A DNA stretch of 36,014 nt, from contig CAXNAD020000047.1 of assembly GCA_964200185.2 (NCBI GenBank), forward strand, positions 1-36,014, read 5' to 3'. Each line of letters begins with the position of its first letter. Positions within the stretch are counted from its first letter, which is position 1. The notes below the pieces were generated by a model. It was not told the origin of the DNA, ran no database searches, and worked only from the letters and a program-made list of their open reading frames with translations. Below are positions 1 to 13,800 of this stretch, piece after piece. The translations under genes and the position numbers were made by a program. The DNA comes from Choristocarpus tenellus KU-1152 (Eukaryota > Phaeophyceae).

Positions 1-1987
1 CATCACTGGGTGGGGCTCACCAATCCTTACACTGAATGACTCAGAATACCAAATGACTCAACAGTTCTCTAGTATACATCAGAAACACCCTGACCCTAAC
101 AGTCCGCCAATTACTTCTGGTCAAATACCCTAAATATCCCAAATGTCCGCATTATTCTCTGTGCGTACATAAGATAATACTTCAAATCATATTATCACAA
201 ATGGTCAAGCATAATCTTGACACACTCCCCTGCTCTGACTATGCAGTGAGAATCAAATCAGTCCAACAACAAACCCCAGCTTGAAATCACTCAATCTGCA
301 CACTTCAAATCTTATTCCCACACATGGACAAGCAAAAATCTTGACAGGAGAGGCTCATGATAACAATTAAATGTACGCCCATTTCAGTGTTGTACCTTCA
401 GTAAAAAAAAAGAGCAATACGCTGCAATCATAGATGCTACAAGAGTTCATGCCTCTGGTGATGGAGAAAGACCGCAGAGCAGAAGTAGATCTTTGTCAAA
501 TTTTGTACCTCAAGAGGGACCCCATTCCAGTTGGGGGGACCTTTTTCTGCCTCTTTGATACATGCCACTCTACACAATTTGTTCAAACTAATGAAAAAAA
601 TTGTCAATTTAACTACCAAAATTTCTTCCAGTTCACAACACTAAAGAATGATTTTTAATTTTTTTATGTAGGGGACCTTGCACAGGTGTTATTGTATGAG
701 TGGACGAAAAAAATATTGTGATCTCCATCTTGCCTCCAATGTCCCTCCAATAATGAGCCTTCACTTTGAGCAAGTAAGAACAGGTGAGTGGAAGTGAAGA
801 TCTCATAGCTCATACGTACCCACATATACATTAAAAAAAGCTAAAGGATTTCAAAAAAAAAAATGTACGGTCTCAGTCTCTCAAGACAAAATCTGAATTG
901 AAAAACTGCACTTCCAGCACGTACCTGTATTGGAGGAATTTCACTTCTTCTCGTAACAATAGGCTTGCATTGTCTGTGCAGTAGTCTAGAGTGATAGCTT
1001 GGGTATTTTGCCAACATGGTCCTAATGATTTACAAAAGTAAGTCAAGCTTGCTGAAATATACAAAAACCCTCATTGTTGCTCTCAAGGTGACGAGTTTTG
1101 TTTGGCTCCATACTATGTGTATTCAGCACTCAGTACTCATGGAGGGACCTTCATGGGGTGGGAGTACCAAAGATGGGGTGAAGACTGCCTTGATCCCATT
1201 AATGAAATCAGTTCCCTTGCAGGCACTTGGGTGACCTTTTTCCCCTGAACGGTAGGTTTTGGTCCTATCACATAAATTTCTAAATTCAAAAGTTGCTATG
1301 AAGCTTGTGTAGACTTCCCACACCTGCAGAGATGCACTAATCAGCTTAATCCAACACAATACAAAGCAGTAGGTGCTGGCTGAGCAGAGTATACCAAGAA
1401 ACTGAAGAAAACAATCTAACACATGTGCCACCAGTCCACTACATACACACATGACATACATGTTTCTACATGTATCCATGCAACTGTGATGCTAGGACCA
1501 CAATTGTACATACTAAGGACAGGAAGTCACAGGATGTACACGTCTAATGAGATAAAATAAAGTGCGACTGATTACCCCTTCATAGCTGCTCCTCCATCAG
1601 GTTTGATTATTATCTATGCCATCAGAACTCACTCTTTTTTCATGATACTGTAAAGTACCAAATGAAAATTTTGACTGAATATTCCAAGAAATTCATGGCC
1701 TTAGCAACCAACCAAATAGAACATGCTCACCATGGAAAGATTCCATGAAAATGAATGCAACAAGTTGCATCTCATGAAGTTACAATAAGAAAGGAGGGAC
1801 ACAAATCCAATGATTTTCTACCACCAATAGCAAACACTTGAGACCCACAGTAACAGCACAGGCATTTAAGCAACACATTGTAAGATGGCCAGCAAAGAAA
1901 CATCATATTCCTAACTCAAAACACCAAAATGGAACAACAGTCACACATCCAAACATAATGATATTATCCAAAAATATTAGAACCACT
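1..1987. other. 3' flank of DIS3, no gene recognised
   Basis: This stretch lies downstream of the DIS3 stop codon. The open frames in it are short, overlap on both strands, and show no family resemblance or flanking splice-site pattern that I can support. No AATAAA-type signal on the minus strand is visible in the few hundred bases after the DIS3 stop. The only structure seen is the imperfect direct repeat at 179-222 and 302-346. Exons of a neighbouring gene running in from the left cannot be excluded. Confidence 0.5.
179..346. repeat. Imperfect direct repeat pair, about 45 bp
   Basis: Two copies in the same orientation lie at 179-222 and 302-346. Both begin with acttcaaatc and end with atcttgaca. 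Between these ends they differ by several substitutions and a one-base length change. The copies start about 123 bp apart. This looks like an old local duplication. No function is evident. Confidence 0.6.
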
Positions 1988-4891
1988 CTACTTGCCATTG
2001 CTTGTGTTCCGTCTCTTGTGGTCGTGCCCATCTTCTGCCTCTTTTGACATCTCCCGAGAATGTCCTTTCCCACCCACATAACTCTTCTTGGTGCTATGAC
2101 ATGTTTGCTTCCCCATTACAGGATGAACCAAAGTCATCCTTGCCCCGTGGTGTTCAGCACTGTTGACCACATCAACATGAACCCTCACTGTAGGGATAGG
2201 GGTGACAGAAAGATATATTAATAATGCATCACCTGTACACTGATTCTTACAATTATTAATCAAAACGGAAAAAATTCTCTCCTTTGAAGCCAAGGTTATC
2301 CTGAATGCTGGGTCCAGTACATGTCAGGGTCAGACCAGGCAAATACACAGATTCTGAGACAATGTTCCAGCAGGGGGGATTCGTTTGGTTGAGGGACCTG
2401 AGGTTGCTGAAGCTTTATTAGGGTATGGTTGCCACATCTCCACGAGGTCAGCACGCATGTACGGTGTGTCACTCTGCAATGGAAAGAGGTGTTGACAGGT
2501 GCAAGTTCAACATCGAGGATCTTCAGCAGGATCTGGGGTCTTCTTTGAGGAAGGCCCTGCTGTGCAGTATGCTTGTTTCCTCTTCTTAACCTTCCCAAGA
2601 ATGGAGGTACAAGTTGTTACTATACAAAAAGGACCCATTATCTTGCACAACATCTGCATCGCATGTTACATTACTATATATTACTACGACAGGAGTTGGA
2701 TGAACAGAAGCTCAACCTTCTGTGGTAAGGAATGGAACACTAAGGCTACAGCACGTCTGGAATGGGGTGACCAACATGTGAGGGTGTCATGTGTGGAGGA
2801 GTTCCTGATGCCTAGCAATGGTATTGGGGATATTGGTGTCAGAACTGGAGTTGTGTCCTAGACTGTTGTAAATGGGGGGTGTCATTGCGTTCTCAAAGGA
2901 GACTTACCAGAGGGGGGACCTGGAACTGGAGTTGACATCTGTACTAGAGAGTTGGTATGGGAAATATTCAGTCTTAACTCACTCTCCACAGATGTAGGAG
3001 TGGCCAATGTGCATAATGTGACAAAAAGAGCCCTGAAGATTATTGAATTAGGCTAGATACTACTAAAAGTAAATGCTTGCTACAGGATCCAGGGTATAAT
3101 GACAAACATTAATAACTTGAGTTTGACAAATATGGTGGAATATGGGGACATAAGACCTTGTTATCTATATTCTGAATGGCTTATCTGATTCTTGGACACA
3201 CACCACAAACATTGGGTCATTATCCTCATAATGATAATTACCCGGCAACTCCAGCAGCATTGTGGTCATTAAAAAATACAGCATTTTGAGTGTTGTGTGA
3301 AGAATCAGTGGTTTTTCTGTCCTTGGAAGTGACAGGTCTTACTGGAGGTCCACCAAGTTCACGTTTTAGTTTAAATATTCTTGGTTGTGGGCTCACGTAG
3401 TTCTAGTTATGTTTTGCTGTATGTTCTTTTGATGTGAAAATGCAGGATTAGGATTAGGTTTTATAACTGTCATTTGTTAAACTTCCACTTTTCCAACCTG
3501 TCTTGGTATCATGTTTGGCTTTGGACATGTTGTAGACCCTGATTGGAGTTTTCTTTTGGGTATCATTGTATTATTACATTTGAATGACCTGAGGCCACCC
3601 AATTTATCAAAAATAGTCAAGTGTATGCTGCAGGTCTGCAAGGGAAGAGAATCCTTGCACCAGTAGACCAAACCTGGCCCTCACCTCAGGCACAGTTTGA
3701 GATTAAACTTGGAGTATTCTGCAACATCAGTGGTTCCTACAAAGTCATCATTTACATGGTATGTATATCATTACCATCTGATATTAGGGTCAGGAATGAT
3801 GACGAGCCTCACACATGCATAAGACCTATAGAAAGCGCAGCTATCAATTTGACCAGACACCATATTTTACACTGGGGATTGTTTGCCCTCTGTGTGGAGG
3901 TCAAACTCACCTTTATCCAACACCTGGACACTCGTTTCAGGCGCAGTCTCCACAGTTAAGGGAGGCAAGTACCTCAGCTTCAGCTTCTCCACATCAAATA
4001 AAAACTCACCATCACCTGCATCAAGCTTGATCTGGTGATCAGAGCAAAGCAAATGAATCCAGACAGTTTGTAACTGAAGTCTTCCGGCATCTCAATGATA
4101 CTACAGAGTACAAAGTAAGCACTTACCAAGTGTGGGGCTGTATCATGGAGCAGATTAAGGCACTACTTCCAAAATACCTTGCAATGTTTGCCTGTTTCTG
4201 ATCACTAATTCTCATTACACTAAATGGTTGCCCTTGATCCTTATTTTGTCTATGATACAGATGTTAACCAACTATGAATACAGCATTTTCTCTTTCAACA
4301 CCCTTCACCCCTCTTTGTCATTAAAGAACATTTCACCAAACTTAGAGTGATCTTGTGTGTTTTCCCCCGGCAAATATTCAGTCCTAGTAATGATCTCTTT
4401 GACAGACCTCAGAATATGCAGCAAAAGTAGGTATTATAGTGTAGAGACTAATTATGGTTAAATAAAGGTCATGTATTTAGTTAAACAATCAAGCGTGCAA
4501 TTGAAAGGTTTCAATTTGTCAACAGGTTCATGTCCACATCACACACTCTGCTTCAAAACCTGTTAGAGCACTTGGTACTCACTTCACATCATGTACATGT
4601 ACCTTGCCTCATATACGCATCTCTAGTTTGTAAACTTTGAGTCAATCTAATCAAATCAAATACCTTCAAGCCAAGTAAAAACAATAACAAATGATTTCAA
4701 ACTTTTACACTGAAATATGTGGTGTTTACTGTGCAGCAGTTGGCTACCAAGCTAACTCACCGTCCCCTCTATCCCAAATCGTGGCACAATGACTGTCAGT
4801 TTTGACATATCCACCGTGAGCACGTAAGCATTTTCTTCCGTTGGGTTCTGTTCAAAGTACAGTTCTGTATGCAGAGCCACTGAAGCTCTTC
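1988..4891 (-). other. DIS3 exons 18-20: S1 domain and C-terminal tail
   Basis: Exon 18 (4761-4891) ends the RNB region ([13 protein letters not shown]) and starts the S1 fold with [13 protein letters not shown]. Exon 19 (3911-4031) gives the acidic and hydrophobic middle, and ends in VLDK with phase 1. Exon 20 (1988-2187) resumes with [20 protein letters not shown], the S1 end strand, then runs into a Lys/His/Ser-rich tail that ends SNGK. The tail looks disordered and possibly nuclear-localising (inference). The final intron (2188-3910, 1.7 kb) is long. Its frame joins exactly on both sides. Confidence 0.88.
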
Positions 4892-7800
4892 CTATCAATT
4901 GTAAGAGAAAACTTTGTTGTGAACATGACCAGACAAAAAGAAAAAAGTAACATGTAAAGTAACATGTCTAGCCAACGAAGTGGTGACAGTAGACCCAACA
5001 AATTAGTTACTGCTTGAGGAACTTAAAGGAAATGAGGTGCTACCGATGCATTAACAGGTACAATCTTTTGAATGACCCTTGCATAAGCTCTCATTTCTTA
5101 TTGGCAATGTCACATTTCAACTTGAAATTCATTAAAGCATCTGTTTTACAGGTCTTTTTTTATGATTGATTGTATGTAATGGATTTTGAATCGTGCTGAT
5201 TCACAGGTGATGAGGTGTGTGCAATGTCATGAGGAGAAACTGGAATACACCATAAGAAAAAACATGACTATAGTATATTCCAGGGGGAAAGATGTGTTCT
5301 TGAAGGCATCCACTAGGGTCTGTAATACAATCTGCTTTGTCTAGGTCAGTAGATACAACTCTTTGAATCTACAAAACAATGTATACTTGTATGTACATTA
5401 CATTCTCATCCAGAATGGTACTATCATCAGCAGTATGAAGTATCACAAGTAAGTTAATAATAAATTGAAAAAAACAATTTTGAGGCTACTCTAACACTAA
5501 GTACCAACCTGTCCCAAAAATTACATACTTAAATAGGTGAAGGATAAAAAGATGTAACAGATTCTTGGATTTCCTAGTTAAGCAGATCAGAACATTCTCT
5601 ATATAGTATGATGAGAATGCACTTTCAGCAGTAAGTTAATTATGTCCTGGAGTATACCAACCCTTGACATTCAGAATTAGATCACGTGCAAATCATTGCA
5701 TCAAAAGAAAGACAACTTTATCAAGGAACACTGCACATCCAACAATTACTTTTTTCTTACACACCAGCTTCAGTCTTGAACATGCTTTAAGTAAAATATT
5801 TGAAGGGTATACCCCTGGGGATTTCAGATATTTTCTGTTGCTAGACTAGTCCATCACATTTTTTAGTATGGAGGGCGAACATTGGTGGTGCTCACCTGCA
5901 AGCTGGGCTGCTCTATGGCGCCGATTCATGTTCTCTGTCAGGTCGTGTAAGTGTGCCTGCAGGAGTATATAATTGAGAAGACCGTTACATATGGAACTCA
6001 GTGACACCAGAAGCAACATCAAAAAGGCATGTATTATTGAGATAACTATATACCTTATCCATGAGGAAGGTTGGTAATGGTGCCACACCAATCGCAGCAC
6101 CAAGCAGGCGATGTACACAGATATCGGCATAGCGACGGATGGGACTTGTGAAATGTGTGTAGACAGGGGCAGCAAGACCATAGTGGTGCCACTCATCTTG
6201 TGACTTTTCTCCAGAGCAGAAGTATTGTGCAGGCATCATGCACCTGTGGTGGAGAAACAATCTCAAATGAGCCACATTGCAACCACATCTCGCATAAAAC
6301 TTATGTGGCCTGAAAATCAAATATGTGTAGAAGGTGGGAACAGAAGGCAAGAAGTGTGTACAAAAGACTTATCTGACTTGAGGAAGGCTTACATCTCCTC
6401 CTCATGGAAGGCTACTGAAAGACCTTCCCAACACAAAGTGTATTCAATAGGTACAGGTACAGAGCGATTTGAGTCTCACAGCAGGTCAGGAAATGTAGAA
6501 AAAATGTATTAATATTACAGTTGATTTGAAATGGTTGCAGGGCATCCCACATGACAAGGCAGAATATTTTGAGTCACCTTGTACTGAGAATGCGCAACAA
6601 CTTATTGAAGTAAGGGTCTTCATCCCTCACTGCCTCATCCAGTGAATCAGCTAGCTTCTTCGAGTCATCAACTTCAAGCTTAACCCCTACAGCCTCTGCA
6701 GTGGAGAGAAGTCCTTCGAACTGTTGCCTTGATGGAGCAGGGTGCCGCCGCAGAACTGACAAAGTAGGGAAGTGCCTGTGGTGAGAAAACGTGCAACAGG
6801 ACTTGAGTCCACACAACAGGACTCTCTCCAAGTGGGAAACACCATTTCTCATGTTTGAACTGTGTACTCCACAGTTAGAAGTGTGCAGTTATCTCCACTT
6901 TCAAGTGCAGATCTGAATTGAGGTCTTTAAATTCTGTCAGGTATTTTAGTGTACAGTGTGTCTTTCATATCGAGGTACAACTTATGGTAATTCAAATGAG
7001 TGTACATGTGGAAAAAACACCAGAATTCGTGAACACCATCTGAGAGTGTGAGGTGTCATGTGACAAATTGACAGGCCAAAATAAAATTGCAAGCAACTGT
7101 TGACCTTCCAGGCAATTAAAAGAGCAAATACAAGTAGCATCTTTGACATATTTTCTATACTTAGAACAGTAGGAACTAGTTGAAATACCAGATGAACCAT
7201 CTCTTTGTTTTCACAAGATGGTTGAGAAGTAACTACAGGGTCTTGAAAGTCATGAAGGATGCAATAGTGGGGCATCTATATCCAACAAAATACAATACCA
7301 GAAAAAATTCAAATGAAAGATAGGCCTAACAGAACATCTAACGAAGCACCAGTCCCACTCTTTTGAAGTGGTTCACAGTAAAATACCCACTCAGATATTG
7401 TCAACTAGGCCAAACATATGTAGGCAAATGAACCAATTCGCATGAAATCTCTATGGGAGGCATGGATTGTATCTCTTTCACATTCTTAAGTAAGATTAGA
7501 TCCAATCAAGGGTGACCCACAGTGCCCAACGTTTTCAGTTCACCTTAGTATTTTTTTTCCCACTGTAATGTTGGCCAGCAACATGAATTCCTCAACAAGC
7601 GCATTGGCCTCCTTCAAAGCATACATTTGCACATCAGTGGGGTTCTGACTTTCACTGTCCAGAACAAAACGAACCTGTCAAACAGGTCATCACAAGGTGG
7701 AGGAAGTAAACAAGGGCGAGGGTAAAAGCTCTCGGTACACTAAAAAGTCTAGGAAGGGGTGCCCTTTACCAAAATTAACAGTGTACAGAACAGGAATGAA

Positions 7801-10800
7801 TAAAGAACTTCCGCATCCCACAAAAAGCCCACCTCTGGGGAAGCCAGTGTTAGGGCTCCAGCATCAAGCCTTCGTTTCCGGAAAACCTTTGCCAGATCAT
7901 TGAGTCGTCTTACGCTCTGTGCCTTGATATCATTGGTGTTGGGATTATCAAGCATCAACTGTGCCTCGTTGTATGTTAGAGATGCCACGCTATGTATTAT
8001 CGACTTGCAGAAGTCAGCCTTGATTATCTCACCAGAACAGGTCATCTCCCAGATAACACTAAATGCAAACCTGTGGTGGAATGTTGTAAGTCAGCTTCAC
8101 ATACAACAGGTTGTTGTAATAATGCAAGATCAGACACATTTTGGGTAGAACACATTGAGCAGTCTACTATTTGCCCTGTGTGAGGTCAAAAGTTTTACTT
8201 CAAGGAGGTACAGGCATAAAAATATACCTATCAACATTTGCCCGAAGTGAGCACAGTGTTTCTGTGAGCAAGCCTGGCAACATATCCAGGCGTCGCTCAA
8301 CAAGGTATGTGGAGGTACTACGTAGAGCTGCTTCTTCATCCATAGCAGATCCCGCTTCCACAAAATAGGTCACATCGGCAATGTGCACTCCCACCTACTT
8401 CGGAAGTATAGAGATCATTGGGACAGTCTGGTCGATTGATGCAGCTTCAACAAAGTAAAGGGGAAACTGTAGGTTTATTTGGGCGGTGAGGTAAAGATAA
8501 AACCACTGTTCGAAGTGTACCATGACATAATAATTACCATACTTCAACAAATAGTTCAGAAAACAGTACACTTCATCTTGAAGACTGCAGATGGTGACTA
8601 ACCAGTGAGAAGCTTCCATAGATAAGAACTGTACACTGATGTGACATGTACAAGAGCCCTTTCCACAGTCCACAAGGCTTGACAGTGCAGTATGTTGAAG
8701 ACAAGTTGGACATTCCTTGAGACAGCATCATTGCCCAAACAAGTACAGGTAGAATCTACATACATTCACAATAGCTACATCCTAAGGTAATTCAATTCCT
8801 GGGGTTCCGATGGGGATTTTGATTTTGAAAGTATGGTGTGTGTGGCCTTTTCATTGGTAAGCAGAAGCGACCTATTCATCAATTCCCTGATTGGGTATTA
8901 CAGGATACTACAAGACACCTTTGCACATGATCTGGTATACCTCCATTTGATGAACACCTACACGTCAGTCACAGAATTCTTGCAAAATGTATGCACAAAT
9001 CATACCCATGATGCAGATGTTTCCATCTGCTCTTTGGTTCTCATTTGGAGGCTCCACAAAAAAAAATCATTCACCAGGTCAAACAGGAGCGTTCTTGACC
9101 AACATCCTTGGTAATGAACAATACCCTCCAAGAGTTGTCCCATCATTGCACAATTCTTGATGAAAGCAGAATGCTTGCCTACTTAAATAGGAAGAGACAA
9201 ACCACCTACATGCACACATCAACGCTCTGTACTGAGTACAGTGTTGGAGCAAATCATTTACTGTCCCTCTCTTATGTTTATCGGGAGCAATCAGAAGGAT
9301 ATGACATGTAACATGTGACATTAGACAAAAGTAGGACCATATTGAAGCACTGAAAGGTGTCTAAATCCCAAACATTTCAAGCCAAAAACAACAGTCAAAT
9401 TATGGAGGATTGGGACCCTCACCTGCTTTGTTATGGATATCATTTCTCTAGACGATCATGAAGGAGAAATTATTAATATACTCTGGAGTATAAAATAAGG
9501 TACTGTGCAAACATGCTCTCGTAAAATTGGAGAGTATGCGCCTACTTGAACCACAGTTCTAATCCATGTGGCATCAGTCTCAAAAAATTAGAAGAAATTG
9601 ATATGTTTCTTCACAGGTACCACAATGCATAAATCGTATCGAGCACAAATCACCACTGGAGTACACACCATCAGCCTACAACAAACTTGACTTACGCTAT
9701 GAGTAACACATAAACAGGCTGGCACATGATAACTGAAAATATCCTAAACTGAGTGAGACTATACGACTATAGAATATTGTATTGCAATGACCTTCACTAA
9801 CAATTAGAGTTCTTGATAGAAACATACTTTGAAGAACAAATAAATGTAGATGCTTAAAGGACATTACATTTTCTGACTTTTAGACATGGTCAAGAAAGTG
9901 GTATTCCAGTATGTAAACATCATCATTCACAAAATAATATAAATACATGGATTGTTTTGCTCTGGTACAACTGCAATCTATATAGCAGGGGAGAGAGTCC
10001 AAAGCATTAAGGATGCCACCAGCAGGAAGAGCATCACTGCATAAGGCATAAACTTCAAACATACATTGTGAAATATACAATACCAGTTTGGCATCCATGA
10101 CAAGGAACATACCAAAATCTGTGACCCTCTTGAGGAACATTTCAACGCACCTCAATATTACCATTTTCCAGTGTGCGAGCATGTAGGGCATCATCAATAT
10201 CCTTGCACCCTGGAGGGTCAATACTCAGCACTGGCAAATGCCGAAGGTCTTTCCTTCCCAGAGAATTAGCAGCAGTGATAGCCCAATCATTGGGCGGGAG
10301 ACAAGCTATCACCTTCCCAGAAAAACTCTCATGGGGTATATCATGCTCCATGAGAATCATCTGCAATAAGGGTAGACATACACAAAAGAGTTTCAAATGT
10401 GAGCAGTACATCAAGTAACTAGAATTTCACCCCATACCACAATATTTTAGCTACAGTAGATGACAAGCAATTCCATAGGTACAGCAAATGCTTAACAAGT
10501 ACACTATAGTCATTCTGAGCAGCCAAAACCTTGTGTGGAGTTGTCAATTGCATGTCTCATGGAGTCTAGATGCATTGAATAGTTACATGCTAGAGTGAAG
10601 TCCTAAAGTCAACTTGAAGACCAAGGAACACAGATTCAACTATCACATGCCCAATTTTTGTGCTGATGTAGAATACTTACTGATACTATAAACTGATTTC
10701 CTCAATCGCAGTAAATTTACTAAAACTCAAGTTTTCACAAGTATGAAATGCATTTACACTTGAAGTAGTGGCAGGAGTGCCTACCTCGGTCTCTGTTGCC

Positions 10801-13800
10801 TTTTCTCCCTTCTCTCCCACAGTCTTCACATAATGTCCAGTGGGATATCTGTTCTTGCACATGACAGGAAACGGTTTACTAGAGCTAAGGATGTCTGGGC
10901 ATGAACAATTATTTACAGTAATTGAACAAAATTAGAAAAATAAAAGACCTCCATGGTTATGGGTTGCATTCATTACACCACTTGTTACTTGTGTAAATCG
11001 AGTTCTTAGCAACAATTATTTCCAAATTGAAATCTTCTTACCTTGACCAAGCTGGCCAGGAGTCCATTGCCACAAGTATGCGTTTGTTCCTCAGAGCTGC
11101 CCGTTGACGGGTCTGAATTCGAACCCATGGGATCTGAAAAAAAATTAAATGTTGAGGTTGGTCTGTGCTATTTAACCCTCCCTCAACATCATCCAAATAT
11201 TTTGCGAGGCACATTACCACTCAGTTCCACGCCTTAGGTTAGCCTAACATGCTACAACATGGAACATTCTGACACCGTATCTAGAAAAAGAAGTATGTTG
11301 GGGACACCGCACAAGGGTCCTATTGCCTGATGTCATTATACTAACACTCTTATGCACTATTCAAATCGGTACACAATTTTGATCTTGTAGGAAGGTGGTT
11401 GATTCTCCATTTGACTGAAAGAGTCAGTCCACCACAACCACATACAGGTCCATTCTCATCACTCTCATCCAACCACTTTCACTTACTCCCACTTATCTAC
11501 CCACCTTTTTGTCTACCGGCACAAAGAGAGCACTTGTGCTTTGTCCATTGCCACTTGTCACCACCCTATCTCCCTCATCCTTCAGACTCCCACAATACTG
11601 TTTTTCCCGCCAATGTCTTCGGATAATACCCACCACCCTTCCACATGGTTGTTTAGCAGTTGTGCTCGAGAGGTTCTGGAGCTTCTCTGTATCCTCTATA
11701 GCTGGCTGTGCAGTGATATCAGGCACCAGTGTGTCACTGCTCTCTGCATTCTCAGTGTTGCTATCCTCAAGATTATCCTGTTACATAGCAGTAAAGATTA
11801 TCTCAGTTTTTGTATGAATCTATTGAGTATTGTTATTAATATCACTCAAGGGATATATGCATTGTTCACATATTGAATCAAACTTGGACAGAAGAACATC
11901 ATATGCCAGAACCCAAGGATGAACCCATGTACATCAATCAATTCCATACCTTCCTTGCGTGAGAGCACTATGTGGAGGTGCATTAGTAAATCATTGGCAT
12001 GTTTGCTACCCTTGATATTTTCTCAAGATGCTCTATAATCCTAACACACACTGAATACCCTCACCTTTAACTTGGTGTCAGTGTCACCGTCTCGAGAAAA
12101 CCACTGGGCCTCAGGGAGTAGCTCAAAAGCCACAATGTCACCATCGACACCCCTGTTGATACATTCTGCACCTCTGATGTAAACAGCAATGCGTTCATAT
12201 TCCTGGAAACCACAGAGAGAATATAGAAGGTAAAAATTATTCAGGAAACATGCACACCATGAAACTCTTTTGGCTACTCAGTCTTCTGGTTGAGATGTTG
12301 ATGTGTGTAGAATTTTGGTGTTATGATATGCAAACCTAGTCTAAGTCGCAAATCTTTGGTCTCAGCAGTGGGTCAGCAAAACGGAGGCAGTAGCCTCATG
12401 ATGCCACAAACTAAATGAGGGGATACAGAGATACAGAAAATAACACACCACTAAACAAGCCAATTTCATGGACTCATAACTCTGTAGTACGTACAAAAGA
12501 GATAGGCAGAAGGGGGACAGGAGGAATTTGCATCTCTACTTAATGAAGTTGCAAGCCCAAGTAAGAGGTAACATTGATAAGACCCTTACCAACAAACCAA
12601 ACAGAACACAGTGTGTGCTTTTCTCACTGTAATTTCTGAGAAACAAGTGTATTGAAGACAACTTTCACAAACCTGCATCCCTTGTGCAACAACGTAACAT
12701 TTGTTTGAGCTTCCACGTTCTGCCCGCAAAGTGCCTTGAAAGAACCTGACAGCACACAATAAATTAAATATTCCAGTATGAAGTGAAACCATTTAATGCA
12801 GGCATGTGTGGAAAAGTGTTAAGGTGTTAATCAAGCATGTCTTGATTCAATAACGAAAAGGCTCTGTATTACTATTAATAGTGATATGTGAGCTAAGGCG
12901 CATCCTACCTTAGACATAGGTGGTCTACTTTTACGACCTCTACACATACATGTAGATGTGTGCTGTGTTTTGGATCTCTAAACAGGGGGGCAGTCGGTAA
13001 TCTGCTCCTTCAAGCCCTCATTCCTATATTTTGACCCAGTAAAAAAATTACACTATTAAAACCCAGATCCTCATTGAAAATAACATTCTGGGTCATACCA
13101 GCTTTTAAGAAACATAAAATAGTCATAAATATGCTGTGTTGATGCTCTAGTGTCTTTGCAGACATGAAACTACACACCTTCCCTACCATCCCTTTGTGTA
13201 GAACAGATTTTTCAACTGGACCTGGCAACAAGGTTTTGTGCAGGCAACAGATGACTCTTTGCTTCGTTCTCTTCAACCTTCATGGCAATTTGTCAGGTAG
13301 AAACTCTTCCTGGTGATGTCTTTGCCTGATGTGATGTAGAGACACAAACCCTTCCCAAAAATAACTTGGTAAAATGCCAGTCCTTACAGTAAACAGCACC
13401 ATGCAAATCACATGCACCTGTACATTTACTGTCTTCAACTATAATTTTGAAACTGTTCTGTAGGTACTAATCCACTGATCAAAACAACCCATACAAACAA
13501 GTGTAGTTCCCAGCTCAATCCACAGGACAATACTGATTCTAAATGAGACTTTTCATCCCACACACACCAGGCACCTATATTGTTACACTTGGAATGGAGT
13601 GGTTTAGTGCTGAGGGCATCTATGCCTGCAATAGTCTAGCCTAACTAAACTGGGGTAGATTGGGTCTAGGTAAAGATGGATGTCTCCACATCCTCCCCCA
13701 CCATAAAATATTCAAGAACAAAAGTTTGATGAAGTCATGTAAAATCTTTTGGGCCACCACTGGCGCCACTGCACTATAGAGGCTCCTGCCATGATAGAAC

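Noticed and set aside
2296-2861. Overlapping 100- and 120-codon frames in the last DIS3 intron
   Set aside because: The frame and S1 domain are completed by joining 3911 to 2187, both phase 1, and neither frame looks like a missing exon or a known protein.
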